This document shows positions 14,015-15,857 of a DNA stretch of 15,857 nucleotides, piece after piece; position 1 is the stretch's first letter; every line of letters begins with the position of its first letter. The DNA is taken from contig CALWKL010000082.1 of assembly GCA_944381255.1 (NCBI GenBank), positions 1 to 15,857 of the forward strand, read 5' to 3'. Origin of the DNA: an uncultured Clostridia bacterium. Its GTDB lineage: Bacteria > Bacillota > Clostridia > Christensenellales > UBA1242. The notes beneath the pieces were generated by a model. The model saw only the letters and a list, made by a program, of their open reading frames with translations, was not told where the DNA came from and did not search any database. A program made the translations under genes and the position numbers.

Positions 14015-15857
14015 ATGAATACAGAAGAATTTGATGTAATTGTAGTCGGAGCAGGACATGCAGGTTGCGAAGCTGCTATGGCATGTGCAAGGACAGGCCT
14101 AAAGACGCTTATAACAACTTTAAATCTAGATAGTATAGGTTTTTTGCCTTGTAACCCTAGCATAGGAGGAACAGCCAAGGGGCATTTAGTTTTTGAAATA
14201 GATGCATTAGGTGGAGTAATGGGGGAAGTTGCCGACAAGACAACCATTCATCGCCATATGTTAAATGAAGCAAAGGGCCCAGCAGTACATTCACTAAGAG
14301 TTCAAGTTGACAAAGTAAGATATCACGAGACTATGAAGAGTTTGCTCGAAAATCAAACAAATTTAACCATTTTACAAGCAGAAGTTGCCGAAATTTTAAC
14401 TAAAAATAATAAATTTATCGGTATAAAAACAGGCATGGGCGAAAAATTTAAAGCAAAAGCCATAGTTATTTGTACAGGAGTTTACCTAAACAGCAGAACT
14501 TTAACAGGAAATTATATTTTAAAAAGTGGACCAAATGGCTTTACTAACGCAACTAAACTAACCAGCAGTCTTAAAAAATTAGGTTTTACAATACGAAGAT
14601 TTAAAACAGGCACACCAATGCGTGTTGACAAGCGTACAATAAATTTCGATGCATTCCAGCCTCAAGAAGGGCAGGAGGGGCTACCACCTTTTAGTAAAAA
14701 TACTAAAAAAGCTCCTAAAAATCTAGCTTTATGCTATATGGGGTATACAAATACAGTAACACACGACATAATTCGAGAAAATCTAAAGTATAGTCCTTTA
14801 TATCAGGGAGTTATAAAAGGTATCGGGCCAAGATATTGTCCTTCAATAGAAGATAAAATTGTTAGATTTGCTGATAAAGAAAGGCATCAATTTTTCTTAG
14901 AACCAGAGGCGCTAAGCACAAATGAAGTATATATGCAAGGATTATCTAGTAGTTTACCTTATCACTCTCAACTAAAATTTATACATAGTATAAAGGGTTT
15001 GGAGCAGGCGCACCTTATGAGATATGCATATGCTATTGAATATGACTGTATTGATTCAACAGATTTAAAGCCAACGTTGGAATTTAAAAAAATATCTGGA
15101 ATATTTTGCGCCGGTCAAATAAACGGTAGTAGTGGATACGAAGAAGCAGCAGCGCAGGGTATAATTGCAGGTCTGAATGCAAGTTTGCTTGTTAGGGGCA
15201 AAGAGCCTTTAATTTTAAAGCGAAGCGATGCTTATATCGGTGTACTGATAGACGACTTAGTAACAAAAGGCACTAATGAGCCTTATAGAATGATGACTTC
15301 TAGAGCAGAATATAGATTATTATTAAGACAAGATAATGCAGATTTACGATTAACTCGACTTGGATACAAGGCTGGTTTAGTTACAAAAACAAACTACAAT
15401 AAGCTATTAAAAAAAGAGAAGGACATAGCAGAAGGCGAATTAATTCTCAATCAAACAATATCACCAAGCAAAGAACTAAACGATTTTTTACTTGAAAATG
15501 GCGAAAACAGTATTAAAACAGGAATAACCATAAGGACTTTATTAAAAAGGAATAATTTGGATATATATAAATTTAATGAAAGGTTTCATATGTTTGACAA
15601 ATTTTCTGATGAGATTAAGTTTACTTTAAATACATTAGTAAAATACGAGGGGTATATCAATATTCAAAAAGAACAGGTGCAGGAGCAAATTAAAAACGAA
15701 AATATCCCAATAGCGCAAGACTTTAACTATAGCGCCTTAAGAGGATTGAGAATAGAAGCGCAACAAAAATTAAGCGCGATTAAACCACAAACGCTAGCTC
15801 AAGCGAGTCGCATTAGCGGAGTTTCGCCTGCAGACATAAGCATTCTTACAATATACT
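14015..15857 (+). CDS. mnmG: tRNA uridine-modification enzyme MnmG (GidA), last residues missing
   Basis: MnmG is the FAD-binding partner of MnmE in wobble-uridine modification of tRNA. I translated 614 residues from the ATG at 14015 with no stop before the window edge. The family is about 620-630 residues, so only the tail is missing. Visible features are the FAD Rossmann motif GAGHAGCEAA (about 12-21), NPSIGGTAKGHLV and EIDALGG in the first 75 residues, RYCPSIEDK in the middle, CAGQINGSSGYEEAAAQG around 370-385, SRAEYRLLLRQDNADLRLT around 430, and a C-terminal helical domain ending GVSPADISIL, which is where MnmE and tRNA contact in known structures. The start has AAGAAGGA upstream. It begins immediately right of the putative origin and is transcribed away from it; its functional partner mnmE is on the other side in the opposite direction. 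Confidence 0.97.
   Translation, partial: MNTEEFDVIVVGAGHAGCEAAMACARTGLKTLITTLNLDSIGFLPCNPSIGGTAKGHLVFEIDALGGVMGEVADKTTIHRHMLNEAKGPAVHSLRVQVDKVRYHETMKSLLENQTNLTILQAEVAEILTKNNKFIGIKTGMGEKFKAKAIVICTGVYLNSRTLTGNYILKSGPNGFTNATKLTSSLKKLGFTIRRFKTGTPMRVDKRTINFDAFQPQEGQEGLPPFSKNTKKAPKNLALCYMGYTNTVTHDIIRENLKYSPLYQGVIKGIGPRYCPSIEDKIVRFADKERHQFFLEPEALSTNEVYMQGLSSSLPYHSQLKFIHSIKGLEQAHLMRYAYAIEYDCIDSTDLKPTLEFKKISGIFCAGQINGSSGYEEAAAQGIIAGLNASLLVRGKEPLILKRSDAYIGVLIDDLVTKGTNEPYRMMTSRAEYRLLLRQDNADLRLTRLGYKAGLVTKTNYNKLLKKEKDIAEGELILNQTISPSKELNDFLLENGENSIKTGITIRTLLKRNNLDIYKFNERFHMFDKFSDEIKFTLNTLVKYEGYINIQKEQVQEQIKNENIPIAQDFNYSALRGLRIEAQQKLSAIKPQTLAQASRISGVSPADISILTIY

Noticed and set aside
14011..14247. 78-codon minus-strand open frame over the start of mnmG
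   Set aside because: Antisense to a certain, highly conserved coding segment.

Overview
The window is low-GC, gene-dense bacterial DNA. Every gene has a Shine-Dalgarno site, and several have recognisable sigma-A promoters (TTGNNN, 17 bp, TANNNT). A yabP-yabQ-divIC type cluster, endospore-type promoter spacing, a lipobox protein and a giant protein with GLUG-like and Listeria-Bacteroides (InlB B-type) repeats point to an endospore-forming lineage of Bacillota, probably an uncultured, possibly gut-associated Clostridia group. No tRNA, rRNA, CRISPR array, transposase or phage gene was seen. TGG is used for Trp throughout and nothing suggests recoding.

Layout, left to right. (1) 1-1552, minus: a membrane glycosyltransferase of family GT2, cut by the window edge, with its own strong promoter. 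(2) 1645-2771, minus: yabP, yabQ and a divIC/FtsB-like gene, a conserved sporulation/division cluster. A hairpin covers the divIC ribosome binding site. (3) 2772-3088: a non-coding stretch with two terminators and a segment able to form two interleaved stems. (4) 3089-4411, minus: a lipoprotein with Ig-like domains. (5) 4714-6211, plus: two adjacent genes for helical-repeat proteins that resemble mTERF (mitochondrial transcription termination factor) repeats, the most unusual content here. (6) 6325-6849, plus: a four-helix membrane protein of unknown role, followed by a strong terminator. (7) 7096-8397, minus: mnmE. (8) 8544-13346, minus: a 1600-residue surface protein. (9) 13347-14014: a 668-bp intergenic region with a DnaA-box cluster beside an approximately 94% A+T block, proposed as the chromosomal replication origin. 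(10) 14015 to the right edge, plus: mnmG, lacking only its last residues.

How the parts relate: MnmE and MnmG together modify the wobble uridine of certain tRNAs. In many Bacillota their genes are adjacent and co-oriented near oriC. Here they point away from each other, with the putative origin and the giant surface-protein gene between them. Gene direction flips at the putative origin (nearly all minus to its left, plus to its right), as expected for leading-strand genes. The exceptions are the mTERF-like pair and the small membrane protein.

All family assignments come from reading motifs by eye. No database search, structure prediction or skew computation was run.
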